DNA of 64,000 nt from an uncultured Granulosicoccaceae bacterium (lineage in GTDB: Bacteria; Pseudomonadota; Gammaproteobacteria; Granulosicoccales; Granulosicoccaceae), in assembly GCA_938007995.1 (NCBI GenBank), contig CALLLW010000006.1, positions 124,001-188,000 on the forward strand, in the 5' to 3' direction. Of this stretch, positions 40,582 through 50,063 are shown in pieces. The position numbers and the translations under genes were made by a program. The first letter of the stretch is position 1. Every line of letters starts with the position of its first letter. Under the pieces are notes generated by a model, which saw only the letters and a list, made by a program, of their open reading frames with translations, ran no database searches and was not told the origin of the DNA.

Positions 40582-41298
40582 TCAGGACTTAAGTGAATCC
40601 AGTTGCGCCCGGGTAATTTCTTCAATGCCCTTGCGCGCCAGTGCCAGCATGCCTTGCAGTTCTTCTTCGCGAAACGCATGTCCCTCTGCGGTACCTTGTA
40701 TTTCGATGTACCCGCCGGCCTCATTCATGACGACATTCATATCTGTTTCTGCGTTGGAGTCTTCAGCATAGTCGAGATCAAGTACCGGTGTGCCGTTGTA
40801 AATGCCCACTGAAACTGCAGCCACCTGACCATGCAACGGATTCTTTTTAAGTTTCTTTTCACTGATTAAGCGATTGATGGCATCACTCAGGGCAACGTAG
40901 GCACCACTGATTGATGCAGTGCGAGTGCCGCCGTCTGCCTGTATCACATCGCAATCGATGGTGATTGTCTTTTCACCCAGCGCTTCGAGATCAATAATGG
41001 CGCGCAACGATCTTCCGATCAGGCGTTGTATCTCCATACTGCGGCCGGACTGTTTGCCAGCGGTTACTTCACGTCTTGAACGTGTATTGGTGGCGCGCGG
41101 CAGCATGCCGTATTCAGCAGTGACCCAACCGCTGCCCTTGCCCTTAAGAAATGGCGGTACACGATCTTCAATGCTGGCGTTACACAGTACTTTGGTATTA
41201 CCGAAACTGACCAACACAGAGCCCTCTGCATGGCAGGTAAAGCTTCTTTCAAAAGTGACAGTTCTGAGTTGATCGTTGGCACGCTGGCTGGGGCGCAT
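40582..41298 (-). CDS. rph: Ribonuclease PH
   Basis: Phosphorolytic 3' exoribonuclease trimming tRNA 3' ends. 238 residues, standard length. Motifs: [12 protein letters not shown] start, [36 protein letters not shown] and [22 protein letters not shown]. It is divergent from yicC, the arrangement known in E. coli and Pseudomonas, and about 10 bases upstream of rdgB. Confidence 0.97.
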   Translation of the reverse strand: MRPSQRANDQLRTVTFERSFTCHAEGSVLVSFGNTKVLCNASIEDRVPPFLKGKGSGWVTAEYGMLPRATNTRSRREVTAGKQSGRSMEIQRLIGRSLRAIIDLEALGEKTITIDCDVIQADGGTRTASISGAYVALSDAINRLISEKKLKKNPLHGQVAAVSVGIYNGTPVLDLDYAEDSNAETDMNVVMNEAGGYIEIQGTAEGHAFREEELQGMLALARKGIEEITRAQLDSLKS

Positions 41299-41396
41299 AA
41301 AATTCCTGTTATTTATAGTTTGATTCAGTTGGTTCGATTACATCGGCGCAGGTGGCTGGCTGTGTTTTTTGTCAGGTGCAGGACTAAAGCAGCCCT

Positions 41397-41444
41397 GTGC
41401 CCTCTACGGTTAGTGCCTTCTACGATTAGTGCCTTCTACGATTT
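41397..41444. repeat. Three 16-bp tandem copies between rph and yicC
   Basis: GTGCCTTCTACGATTA in three consecutive copies with few mismatches. The whole gap (41299-41596) holds no gene; this repeat and the yicC ribosome site AGGA are the only features I see. Confidence 0.88.
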
Positions 41445-41596
41445 ACGATGCCGGCTACTGAGCTGACTGGCAACTTTGTCCATCATTGAAACACAATCGT
41501 TTTGTTCGCAGCAGAGAAACACACTGGCAGGCAGCTACCGCAGTGGCATGATACAGTGCTGCAGGTTTAAAACCGAGATCTCTTTTAGGAAAAGCT

Positions 41597-42463
41597 ATGT
41601 TAAAGAGCATGACCGCCTTCAGTCGTAAAGAGTCCGTTAGTGACTGGGGTACTCTGATCTGGGAGATGCGCTCGGTCAATCATCGTTATCTCGATGTTTC
41701 TATCCGCCTTGCTGATGATTTGCGCCTTATCGAAGCGCAGGTTCGGGAAAAAATAAACGCGCGTTTAAGTCGTGGCAAGGTAGAAGTTTCTATCCGCTTT
41801 AAGCCATCTGCACAGGTAAGCAGCCAGATTGCTGTCAATGAGTCGCTCGCTTCACAGGTCATTGAAGCCGCCAGGTCGTTGCAGCCGATGATTGGTGAAA
41901 CTCAGCCCGTGCCGGCAATAGAAGTGTTGCGCTGGCCCGGTGTGGTCAGTCAGGCAGAGGCGGATCTCGGGCCTTTGCAGCAACTCGCTTTGGAGCTGTT
42001 CGATACGGCACTTGAAGATTTTATCCAGACCCGACAACGCGAAGGTCAGAAAACAGCACAAATGCTGACAGAAAGATGCGATGCAATTGACACCATTATT
42101 GAAAAGGTAAAAATACTCAGGCCAGAGGCAGTTGAACGGCAGAGAACCAAACTGATGTCGCGTATCGAAGAGCTTGATGTTGAGCACGACACTGGTCGAC
42201 TTGAGCAGGAGTTGGTTTATATATCGCAGAAGCTCGATGTGGCGGAAGAGCTCGACCGACTCACTGCGCACCAGAGTGAGCTCAGGGACATCTTAAAGCG
42301 CGACGAACCGGTTGGCAGACGTCTGGATTTTCTGGTGCAGGAATATAACCGTGAGGCCAATACGCTCAGCTCAAAATCGGCAGACGCAGATACCACGGCA
42401 CTGTCGGTTGATCTGAAAGTGCTGATCGAGCAAATGCGAGAGCAGGTGCAGAATATCGAATAA
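41597..42463 (+). CDS. yicC: YicC family endoribonuclease
   Basis: 288 residues. N-terminal MLKSMTAFSRKE and SVNHRYLDVSIRLADDLR identify the YicC/YloC family, and the C-terminal DUF1732 part has EELDRLTAHQSELRDIL, GRRLDFLVQEYNREANTLSSKSAD. Recent work assigns RNase activity to the family. AGGA lies six bases before the ATG. The gmk gene that commonly follows is replaced here by a convergent antiporter gene. Confidence 0.95.
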   Translation: MLKSMTAFSRKESVSDWGTLIWEMRSVNHRYLDVSIRLADDLRLIEAQVREKINARLSRGKVEVSIRFKPSAQVSSQIAVNESLASQVIEAARSLQPMIGETQPVPAIEVLRWPGVVSQAEADLGPLQQLALELFDTALEDFIQTRQREGQKTAQMLTERCDAIDTIIEKVKILRPEAVERQRTKLMSRIEELDVEHDTGRLEQELVYISQKLDVAEELDRLTAHQSELRDILKRDEPVGRRLDFLVQEYNREANTLSSKSADADTTALSVDLKVLIEQMREQVQNIE

Positions 42464-42480
42464 CAATGCCTGAATAATTT

Positions 42481-43449
42481 TTAGGCAATGCCTTCAGAGC
42501 TATACAGGAACCACTGGTAGGCAATAAAAGATAGCAGTAGCAACAGACCTTCAAAGCGATTGATGCGACCCGCTCGCTTGAAGCCTACGCAAAAAATCAC
42601 CAGGCAAATCGTCAGCGCGATGTGTACAACCGCATCGCGGTTACGCACCATAAGATCGACATCACCGGGCGCCATTATCGCTACAACACCAACGACGGCG
42701 AGTGCGTTAAACAGGTTAGAGCCAACAACATTGCCAATAGCCAGACCAAATTCCCGACGCAGCAGGCAGGCGATAGTTGCTGCAAGTTCCGGCAGGCTTG
42801 TGCCGATTGCAACAATAGATAAACCAATCATCAATTCGCTGACATTCGCAGCACGAGCGACTTCAACTGCGCCCCAGACGAGTACTCTCGCACTGACCAG
42901 CAACACAACCAGCGAGATAACAGTAACAATCGAAGATGTCTTGATATTGATGGTGTTGATGTGCTCTTCGAATTCAGCGCTGATTTTGTCATCCGGTTTG
43001 CTATGACCCTGCCAGACCAGCCAGCCAAGGCATAAAAGCAGAGTAAAGATTGCTGCGATGCCATCGATTCTTGATAAATGAAGGTCGAGTATCAGTGCGC
43101 TGGAAAACAGTACCACGGCAAACAGCAGCGGTATCTCACGCCGTAGTACTTCACTGGCTACCGGTATCGGGATAAACAAACTTGCAGCACCCAGAATCAG
43201 TGCGATATTGGCAATATTAGAACCGATGGCATTACCGATAGCGATGTCAGAGCTACCGCTGCCGGCAGACATAATCGCAATCAGTATTTCAGGCGCTGAC
43301 GTACCGAAGCTGACTATTGTCAGTCCGATCAACAGAGGTGACACGCCAAGAGTCTTTGCCACAGAGCTGGCGCCCTCGACAAATTTATCCGCACTAATAG
43401 CAAGCAGTGCAAGGCTGATGACGATGGCGATTATCGGTAATAAGAGCAT
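42481..43449 (-). CDS. Sodium/calcium exchanger family antiporter (YrbG-like)
   Basis: About 322 residues and ten hydrophobic helices in two inverted halves. Each half has the alpha repeat with a conserved G-[T]-S-x-P-E: FGTSAPEILIA in the first and IGTSLPELAATI in the second, plus GNVVGSNLFNA. This is the CaCA family, exchanging Ca2+ and Na+/H+. The frame is open from 43524; I prefer ATG 43449 because the first 25 residues are polar before the first helix, but no ribosome site decides it. It is convergent with yicC, 17 bases apart. Confidence 0.88.
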   Translation of the reverse strand: MLLLPIIAIVISLALLAISADKFVEGASSVAKTLGVSPLLIGLTIVSFGTSAPEILIAIMSAGSGSSDIAIGNAIGSNIANIALILGAASLFIPIPVASEVLRREIPLLFAVVLFSSALILDLHLSRIDGIAAIFTLLLCLGWLVWQGHSKPDDKISAEFEEHINTINIKTSSIVTVISLVVLLVSARVLVWGAVEVARAANVSELMIGLSIVAIGTSLPELAATIACLLRREFGLAIGNVVGSNLFNALAVVGVVAIMAPGDVDLMVRNRDAVVHIALTICLVIFCVGFKRAGRINRFEGLLLLLSFIAYQWFLYSSEGIA

Positions 43450-43704
43450 AACGTACGTCTTGGCATTGTTGGCTGTAGGCGCAGAGAACTGTAGCAGCAT
43501 TGGCAGAGGGCGGCTCGCTGCCAATAAGGTTTAAACCGGGCCAGGAGTCTGCGCGGTAGAAGTCGGCGTGGCGAGAGTGCGATCGGTTGTTCCTGAAAAA
43601 GTATTTATTTGAGAAGCATAGTTGTTCCTATGCGACGATAATAAACGCGATTTCAGGGGCAATCCGGCCCACTCGCAATAGCGGAGGTTCTGGCGCGCAG
43701 CCTC

Positions 43705-45108
43705 CTATGCTGCTTCATAATCCATTGCCTGAACTCGAAAAGCGAGGCTGACTACAAGGCCGGGTCGATTGTCCGAAAGCATCAGTTCTGCACCATGAAT
43801 TCTTGCCACAGCAGTTACCAGACTTAAGCCGAGACCATTACCGGGAGACTTGCGTTCGTTTTCGAGTCTGACAAATCTTTGCAGTACCCGATCGCGTTCG
43901 TGGCGCGGGATGCCCGGCCCGTTATCCGTCACAGTAACAGTGAATTCCTGATCGTCACCAGAAAGGTAGATGCCAACCAGCCCGCCAACGCGGGTGTACT
44001 TGATGGCGTTATCAAGTAAATTGGTGATTGCCTGTGCCAACAAGTGACGGTTACCGTAAAAGCTTGGGTTGGCGTTAATTCGTTCAACAAATACCAGATT
44101 GGCATCTTCTGCAACAGCACCGTAAAGCTCAGCCAGCTCAGCGGTAAGGTCCCCCATACGAACCTGCTCCCACTCGGTTTTGTCTATCCCTGCTTCGAGT
44201 CTGGCAATTGATAGCATGGCATTAAATGTATGGATCATGCCGTCGGCCTGGGTGATCGAATACTCAATTGTTTCGCGGTATTCATCATCGCTTCGGTTTT
44301 CAAGCAGTGTGACTTCAAGCTTGTTACGCAGGCGGGTTAACGGGCTGCGTAAATCGTGAGCCACATTGTTGGTTACCTGCTGCATGCTTTCCATTAAATC
44401 TTCAATTCGAGTCAGCATCTGATTAATTTTGACCGCTATCGTGTCAAACTCATCGCGCTTTTCCGTGACAGGTATGCGTCGCGAGAATGCGCCGTTCATG
44501 ATTTCGCCGGCGGTTTGATTGACACTGGCGATGCGCTTAAGCACGCTCATGCTCATCCATATACCACCCAGGACCGCAAAGATTAAGGTTATACAGGTGG
44601 CTCCAACCACCAACGCAAACGTATAGTCGAGCAGTGCCTGCTCATCACTGATCTCGTGGCCGATGGTCAGTCTTAAGCCATTAGCAAACTGGGTCTGTGC
44701 CACTCTTACCGGGAGTGATGAGCGCGGGTTATCCGATGGCAGGTCTCTGTCAACTTCCCCCATGGTTTTGGTGGCATGCGTGCGTACTGATTTAATTTTC
44801 AGCGGCCATTCGGCGTCGGTACTTTCGCCAAGCTCACTGCCGTCACTCTCAACTTTGTAAAACCGGCCGTAAGAGTCCACTTCGTTGCGTTGTTGAATGG
44901 CGTCGACCAGCTCGTTCAGCGCGCCGGTATCGTAGAGGTTAACGAGGAAGTCGGTCTCCAGCCGCAGTCTTGAATCGATCTGCGACTCGATTTCATCGTG
45001 TAGTGACCAGTAGATGAAACCGAGAGTGAAGGCAGAAAAAAGACTGAACAGCGCCGCATAGATAATGGTGAGGCGGAAGGCTGTGGTGCTGAACAGCTTG
45101 ATATTCAT
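43705..45108 (-). CDS. Sensor histidine kinase of a two-component system
   Basis: 467 residues. Transmembrane helices at about 14-34 and 160-182 flank a periplasmic sensor of about 120 residues. A HAMP region follows, then the dimerisation box NNVAHDLRSPLTRLRNK with His251, the N box LLAQAITNLLDNAIKY, G1 VTDNGPGIP and G2 GNGLGLSL. Typical OmpR-partner kinase. Its response regulator gene is upstream, 178 bases away, with a perfect inverted repeat in between. The signal it senses is unknown. Confidence 0.93.
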   Translation of the reverse strand: MNIKLFSTTAFRLTIIYAALFSLFSAFTLGFIYWSLHDEIESQIDSRLRLETDFLVNLYDTGALNELVDAIQQRNEVDSYGRFYKVESDGSELGESTDAEWPLKIKSVRTHATKTMGEVDRDLPSDNPRSSLPVRVAQTQFANGLRLTIGHEISDEQALLDYTFALVVGATCITLIFAVLGGIWMSMSVLKRIASVNQTAGEIMNGAFSRRIPVTEKRDEFDTIAVKINQMLTRIEDLMESMQQVTNNVAHDLRSPLTRLRNKLEVTLLENRSDDEYRETIEYSITQADGMIHTFNAMLSIARLEAGIDKTEWEQVRMGDLTAELAELYGAVAEDANLVFVERINANPSFYGNRHLLAQAITNLLDNAIKYTRVGGLVGIYLSGDDQEFTVTVTDNGPGIPRHERDRVLQRFVRLENERKSPGNGLGLSLVTAVARIHGAELMLSDNRPGLVVSLAFRVQAMDYEAA

Positions 45109-45177
45109 ACGCTGATTTTATCGTTGCTGCTGATTCAGGGCGTGTTGCCAATAACAAAAATAGATTTGCGGAGACAA

Positions 45178-45202
45178 ATGTAGCCCGCAATGCGGGCTAC
45201 AT
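45178..45202. repeat. Perfect 12-bp inverted repeat between the response regulator and kinase genes
   Basis: ATGTAGCCCGCA, one A, TGCGGGCTACAT. It has no T run on either side, so it is more like a REP-type hairpin or mRNA stabiliser than an intrinsic terminator. It would lie in the untranslated part of a two-gene message. Confidence 0.85.
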
Positions 45203-45286
45203 GGAACCAATTTAATATTGTGGTTTGGTATTGTTTGTCGCCAGGCAGGGCGTGTCTGGCAGTAACGGCATGGGTTAATGTCCGGC

Positions 45287-45961
45287 CTAGCCTTCAATTA
45301 ACTTGTAGCCTGCACCGCGAACGGTATGTAGCAGCGGCTGTTCAAAATCTTTATCAATCTTGCTGCGCAGACGGCTAATCTGCACATCAATCACATTGGT
45401 TTGCGGATCAAAGTGGTAGTCCCAGACGTTCTCAAGCAGCATGCTGCGGGTGACTACCTGGCCGGCGTGGCGCATTAAGTATTCAAGCAGTCTGAATTCA
45501 CGCGGTTGAAGATTGATGTTGTTGCCGGCGCGGGTGACCTTGTGCTTCAGCAGGTCGAGCGTTAAGTCTGCCACTCGCAGCGTGGTGACCGCATTTTCAG
45601 GTTGGGCGCGGCGTGCCAGCGCCTGCAGGCGAGCGTTCAGCTCTGACAGCTGGTATGGCTTGGTCAGGTAGTCGTCACCGCCGGCACGCAGGCCGGTGAC
45701 CCGTTCGTCTACGTCATCCAGTGCACTTAGAATTAGTACAGGAGTGTTGTCGCCACCACGGCGTAAGTCTTCTATCATTGACAGGCCGTCTTTGCGTGGC
45801 ATCATTCGGTCGATGACCATGCAATCGTAGGCGTTGGTCTTGGCGTAACTGAGCCCGGATTCGCCATCATCTGCATGATCTACAGCGTGACCAATTTCAT
45901 TCAGTCCTTTGACGAGAGAACCCGCCGCCTCCATATCATCTTCAACTAGTAGTATGCGCAT
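45287..45961 (-). CDS. OmpR-family response regulator
   Basis: 224 residues. The receiver domain has the acidic pocket E7-D8-D9, phospho-acceptor D51 (CMVIDRMMP), S79 and K101 (YLTKPY). The winged-helix DNA-binding domain begins about residue 125 (NINLQPREFRLLEYLM, VITRSMLLENVWDYHFDPQTNVIDVQISRLRSKI). Its start is divergent from an HtrA-type protease, and a three-copy GTAAA repeat lies in the shared region, which makes the pair a candidate CpxR-like envelope-stress circuit. Confidence 0.94.
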   Translation of the reverse strand: MRILLVEDDMEAAGSLVKGLNEIGHAVDHADDGESGLSYAKTNAYDCMVIDRMMPRKDGLSMIEDLRRGGDNTPVLILSALDDVDERVTGLRAGGDDYLTKPYQLSELNARLQALARRAQPENAVTTLRVADLTLDLLKHKVTRAGNNINLQPREFRLLEYLMRHAGQVVTRSMLLENVWDYHFDPQTNVIDVQISRLRSKIDKDFEQPLLHTVRGAGYKLIEG

Positions 45962-46087
45962 GTATTAAACTCGTACAAATTGATTGCTCCGGTATGTGCG
46001 GCCGGAACAAAGTGCGGATCGGAGGTATCCAAAAGTATGATACCCAAACGATTGTTATTACAGTATGCAGCGAAGTCGTTATTCCAT

Positions 46088-46132
46088 GTAAATAATTACT
46101 GGGTAAATAATTACCGGGTAAATAATTACTGG
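46088..46132. promoter_or_regulatory. Three 15-bp GTAAA direct repeats, candidate response-regulator operator
   Basis: GTAAATAATTACTGG, GTAAATAATTACCGG, GTAAATAATTACTGG in tandem: 15-base period, one mismatch overall. Each copy contains the partial dyad GTAA N4 TTAC. It lies 127 bases upstream of the response-regulator start and 68 upstream of the HtrA start. CpxR boxes are known to be paired GTAAA repeats, though with shorter gaps. Confidence 0.75.
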
Positions 46133-46199
46133 AAGGTTCGACGATAATTCCCCTGAACTTCCGCAAAAGCCGATGTTCGCCCACTGCCAGGAGTCAATG

Positions 46200-47690
46200 A
46201 TGACACGCAGCAACAAAGCCCTCAGGAATACCTCGTCATCATCCCACATTGCGACGCGCTCTTCCAGAACACTAAGACCATTTCGCCACATAAATTTTAT
46301 ATCTTGGTTGTTGCCGGCATTGGTTTTTTTTGGACTGGTAACAAAAACTTACGCTATTGACCTGCCGGATTTTAAAGGTTTGGTAAACCAGCAGGGTAGC
46401 GCGGTTGTGAAAGTGACGGTTTCAGCAACGCTATCTTCTGAAAACGATCCGGATAGCTTGCCAAATTTTAATGAAGAAGATCTGCCGGAATTCTTTCAAC
46501 GGTTCTTTGAAGACTTGCCTGATTCTCCCGGTGCTGCACCGAGGCCTATCCCCTCAGCAGGTTTCGGGTCGGGCTTTGTATTAACGGAAGATGGTTACGT
46601 GATTACCAACGCACATGTGGTTGCCAATGCTGCGGGTATCACTGTCGGGCTGCCGGACGGTCGGGAGTTTGATGCTGAAATTGTTGGCACTGACGATCGC
46701 ACTGATGTGGCTGTGCTTAAGGTTAAGGCAAAGGGTCTGCCGGTGCTGGAGCTGGGTGATTCCGATGCCTTGAAAGTGGGTCAGTGGGTGTTGGCAATCG
46801 GATCGCCGTTCGGCTTTGAGTACACCGCAACGCAGGGCATTGTGTCTGCGCTTTCGCGCAGCCTGCCAAGCGAAAACTATGTGCCGTTTATACAAACCGA
46901 TGTGGCGGTTAACCCGGGCAACTCAGGTGGGCCTTTGTTCGATCTCGATGGCAAGGTAGTCGGAGTCAACTCACAAATATTTTCGCGCTCCGGCGGCTAC
47001 ATGGGATTGTCATTTGCGATACCGATCAACGTTGTCAGATCGGTTGCGTTTCAGCTGCGTGATCAGGGGTATGTCAGTCGTGGCTGGCTTGGTGTAGTGA
47101 TTCAGGATATCAACCGACCGCTGGCGCAGTCATTCGGGCTGGATCGACCTGCCGGTGCGCTGATTGCCAATGTCACTGATGGCAGCCCGGCGGCTGATGC
47201 CGGCTTGATCGTTGGTGATGTCATCCTTGAATTCAACGGTAATGTCATCGGCCAGTCTTCTGACTTGCCACCGTTGGTGGGCAGTACACCAGTGGGTGAC
47301 ACGGTCACTGTAGAACTTTTGCGTAACAAAGAGCGCATGAGTCTGGATGTTACTGTGCGCGAGCTTTTGGAACCCAGCAATGTATCGATCACCGAGTCTG
47401 AATCCGAAACACCGCTGCTCGGCATGACGCTGGTGCCGCTGACCGATGAGCAAAAACAAACCCTGCAGGTAGACAACGGCGTGTTGATCGGTGCGGTTGC
47501 AGACGGCAGTACGGCAGCGCTGGCAGGAATTGTCAAAGGCGATATTGTTGTGTCATTTAATCAGGTGTCTGTTGTCACTGCCATGCAGTTACGCAAACTG
47601 GTTGAAGGCATAGAAGAAGGTCAGACTGTCGCGGTGCTTATTCAACGCCAGAAAAAGCCGGTCTTCATCGCCCTGACGTTGCCGGAGTAG
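46200..47690 (+). CDS. Periplasmic serine protease DegP/HtrA-type with two PDZ domains
   Basis: 496 residues from ATG 46200, chosen because AGGAG is six bases upstream; two other in-frame ATGs lie further up (46173, 46197). The first 50 residues are basic and then hydrophobic, giving a signal or anchor. The trypsin-like domain has H139 (ITNAHVV), D169 (RTDVAVLKV) and S242 (NPGNSGGPL). Two PDZ domains follow. It degrades or folds misfolded envelope proteins. The tandem repeat at its stop codon is noted separately. Confidence 0.94.
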   Translation: MTRSNKALRNTSSSSHIATRSSRTLRPFRHINFISWLLPALVFFGLVTKTYAIDLPDFKGLVNQQGSAVVKVTVSATLSSENDPDSLPNFNEEDLPEFFQRFFEDLPDSPGAAPRPIPSAGFGSGFVLTEDGYVITNAHVVANAAGITVGLPDGREFDAEIVGTDDRTDVAVLKVKAKGLPVLELGDSDALKVGQWVLAIGSPFGFEYTATQGIVSALSRSLPSENYVPFIQTDVAVNPGNSGGPLFDLDGKVVGVNSQIFSRSGGYMGLSFAIPINVVRSVAFQLRDQGYVSRGWLGVVIQDINRPLAQSFGLDRPAGALIANVTDGSPAADAGLIVGDVILEFNGNVIGQSSDLPPLVGSTPVGDTVTVELLRNKERMSLDVTVRELLEPSNVSITESESETPLLGMTLVPLTDEQKQTLQVDNGVLIGAVADGSTAALAGIVKGDIVVSFNQVSVVTAMQLRKLVEGIEEGQTVAVLIQRQKKPVFIALTLPE

Positions 47691-47761
47691 ACGCCACCAT
47701 CGTAGACGCCACCATCGTAGACGCCACCAGCGTAGACGTAACCAGAGTAGACGCTGCCAGA
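47687..47761. repeat. Five 15-bp tandem copies at the stop of the htrA gene
   Basis: GTAGACGCCACCATC, repeated with decay over five units starting at the stop codon itself. The following DUF938 gene has its ribosome site AAAGGAG right after the last copy. Confidence 0.9.
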
Positions 47762-47778
47762 TTAAAGGAGCAGAGCCA

Positions 47779-48378
47779 TTGATCGAGTTGCCTTTCAACG
47801 CATCGGCCGACCGAAATAAGCAAGCGATCGCAGAGGCGCTGGCGGAGTATCTGTTGCAGGCAACCACTGTACTTGAGATTGGCAGTGGCACGGGTCAGCA
47901 TGCGCTACATCTCTGCCAGCAATTCAGTCACCTGCAATGGCAGTTAACAGATCAAAAGAAATATCTTGAAGGCTTGCGTGCTGTTGTCGAACAATCACAA
48001 TGTAACAATCTCCTGTTACCAATAGAGCTTGAGGTCAGCTCTTACGTGGTAGGCGAAAATCAACAGTACTCATTTGCCTATTCTGCTAACACAGCGCATA
48101 TCATGAGCCTGCCACAGGTTAGCGCGATGTTTGACGTTATCGGTAGTCTGTTATCAGCGGCAAAACGATTTGCGCTGTATGGTCCTTTTAAAGAACATGG
48201 ACAGCATAACAGCGATGGCAATCGGCAATTTGACCTGGCGCTTCGATCTGAAGACCCGAAGATGGGTATCAGAGACATCTCGGCGCTCGAAGGCTTTGCC
48301 ACTGAAAATGGTCTGGTGTTAGAAACGCAAATAGCTATGCCCGCCAACAACAGAGTATTGCTGTGGCGCAAGTGCTGA
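47779..48378 (+). CDS. DUF938 family SAM-dependent methyltransferase-like protein
   Basis: 199 residues. A TTG start at 47779 is supported by AAAGGAG eight bases upstream. The SAM-binding glycine motif VLEIGSGTGQHALHL is at about residue 31; QLTDQKKYLEGL, NTAHIMSLPQV and YGPFKEHGQHNSDGN are the DUF938 pattern. Its substrate is unknown. It is convergent with glpK, 27 bases away. Confidence 0.88.
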   Translation: MIELPFNASADRNKQAIAEALAEYLLQATTVLEIGSGTGQHALHLCQQFSHLQWQLTDQKKYLEGLRAVVEQSQCNNLLLPIELEVSSYVVGENQQYSFAYSANTAHIMSLPQVSAMFDVIGSLLSAAKRFALYGPFKEHGQHNSDGNRQFDLALRSEDPKMGIRDISALEGFATENGLVLETQIAMPANNRVLLWRKC

Positions 48379-48405
48379 CTGATTTTTCAGAGTTACTGCC
48401 AACTA

Positions 48406-49917
48406 TTAGTCTTGAACTTTGGCAGCATTCTCGGTTTGGTGAATCACACCCGCCACCGCCGCTTTCCAGCCTTGCAGTAAATGGTCGCGCTCTTGTGCAT
48501 CAATCGCCGGTATAAACTCGCGGTCGAGCTGCCAGTTGGCAAGCAGATCATCGTGGTTCTTATAAAAGCCGCAGTGTAAGCCTGCCAGATAGGCGGCACC
48601 GAGGGCGGTGGTTTCGGTTTGGACCGGTCGCTCCACCGGTGTGTTTAGAATGTCTGCAAGAAACTGGCAGAACCAGTTGTTGTGCACCATGCCGCCATCG
48701 ACCCGGACTTTGGTTGGTGTTACGCCATCATCAGCCATGGCTTTGAATAAATCGTAGGTTTGAAATGCCACTGATTCGAGTGTTGCTCTGACTATGGTCT
48801 CGATACCTGTGTCTCTTGTCAGGCCGAACAGCGCGCCACGTGCATCCGGATTCCAGTACGGTGCGCCCAGTCCGGTAAAAGCCGGCACCAGATAAGTGCC
48901 CTGGTTGGATGGCAGTCTGGTGGCGATGGATTCAGTATCTTCTGCTGATTTGATCACGCCGAGTCCGTCACGCAACCACTGCACCGCTGCACCGGCAATA
49001 AAAATAGAACCTTCGATAGCGTAAGTGGTATCGCCATCAAGTCGATAAGCCACCGTGGTCAGTAGTTTGTTGTTTGATGGCAGCGCTTCTTTGCCGGTAT
49101 TTAAAATAACAAAGCAGCCTGTACCGTAAGTGCTTTTTATTGTGCCGGGCTCTAGACACACTTGACCGAATGTTGCCGCTTGTTGATCACCGGCGACACC
49201 GCCGATAGGAATTTCCTGCCCAACCAGATCGCTTGCGATGGTGCCGAAGTCAGAGCTGCTGTCCTGAACAGTCGGCAGTAATGAGGCAGGGATATCGAGT
49301 ATCGACAGCAGCTCGCTATCCCATTCGTTGTTATGAATGTTGTATAACAACGTGCGCGAGGCATTGGTCGCATCGGTGATGTGTTTATTGCCCTGGTTAA
49401 AACGCCACAACAAGAATGAATCCATTGTGCCAAATGCAAGTTCACCGTTTGCGGCGCTCTCCTTTGCGCCCTCAACGTTTTCCAGCAGCCATTTGATCTT
49501 TGTGCCGGAAAAGTAGGGGTCGATTAACAACCCGGTTTTTGCTGTGAAGGTGGGCTCGTAACCTGACTCTTTTAACTCGCTGCAAAAAGATGCGGTTCGT
49601 CTGTCCTGCCAGACAATCGCGTTGTGGATCGCCTTACCGGTTTTTCTGTTCCAGATAACGGTGGTTTCGCGCTGGTTGGTTATACCCGCCGCAACAATGG
49701 TCTGGCCGTTGCTGGCAGCTGACTCGACCGCTTTTTTACAAACCTCCAGTGTTGTCTGCCAGATCTCTTCCGGATCGTGCTCTACCCAGCCGGAGCCGGT
49801 AAAGTGCTGGGTGAACTCCCGCTGCGCCGTGAAGACAGAGGATCCGTCTTTGGCAAATAAAATCGCCCGCGAGCTGGTCGTGCCCTGATCTATGCTGAGT
49901 AGTAGCTGGCCTGACAT
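48406..49917 (-). CDS. glpK: Glycerol kinase
   Basis: Phosphorylates glycerol to sn-glycerol-3-phosphate, the substrate of the GlpD product encoded divergently. 503 residues, FGGY family. Motifs: [69 protein letters not shown]. No glpF or glpR is in the window. Starts of glpK and glpD are about 145 bases apart, which would allow a common operator. Confidence 0.97.
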   Translation of the reverse strand: MSGQLLLSIDQGTTSSRAILFAKDGSSVFTAQREFTQHFTGSGWVEHDPEEIWQTTLEVCKKAVESAASNGQTIVAAGITNQRETTVIWNRKTGKAIHNAIVWQDRRTASFCSELKESGYEPTFTAKTGLLIDPYFSGTKIKWLLENVEGAKESAANGELAFGTMDSFLLWRFNQGNKHITDATNASRTLLYNIHNNEWDSELLSILDIPASLLPTVQDSSSDFGTIASDLVGQEIPIGGVAGDQQAATFGQVCLEPGTIKSTYGTGCFVILNTGKEALPSNNKLLTTVAYRLDGDTTYAIEGSIFIAGAAVQWLRDGLGVIKSAEDTESIATRLPSNQGTYLVPAFTGLGAPYWNPDARGALFGLTRDTGIETIVRATLESVAFQTYDLFKAMADDGVTPTKVRVDGGMVHNNWFCQFLADILNTPVERPVQTETTALGAAYLAGLHCGFYKNHDDLLANWQLDREFIPAIDAQERDHLLQGWKAAVAGVIHQTENAAKVQD

Positions 49918-50063
49918 GAATTTATTCTTTCGCCTGATGTGCGCAACAATCTATCGCGAAGCCAGGCAAACGGCAATGGCTGGCGGGTTATCAGTGTGGA
50001 TTCGGTTAGTGATGGGGCATGAATCGTGTTGCACCGAAGTCATACATCCTATGTAATGACCCA

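Noticed and set aside
47687-47761. CRISPR array
   Set aside because: Units are contiguous, 15 bases long, with no spacers and no cas genes.
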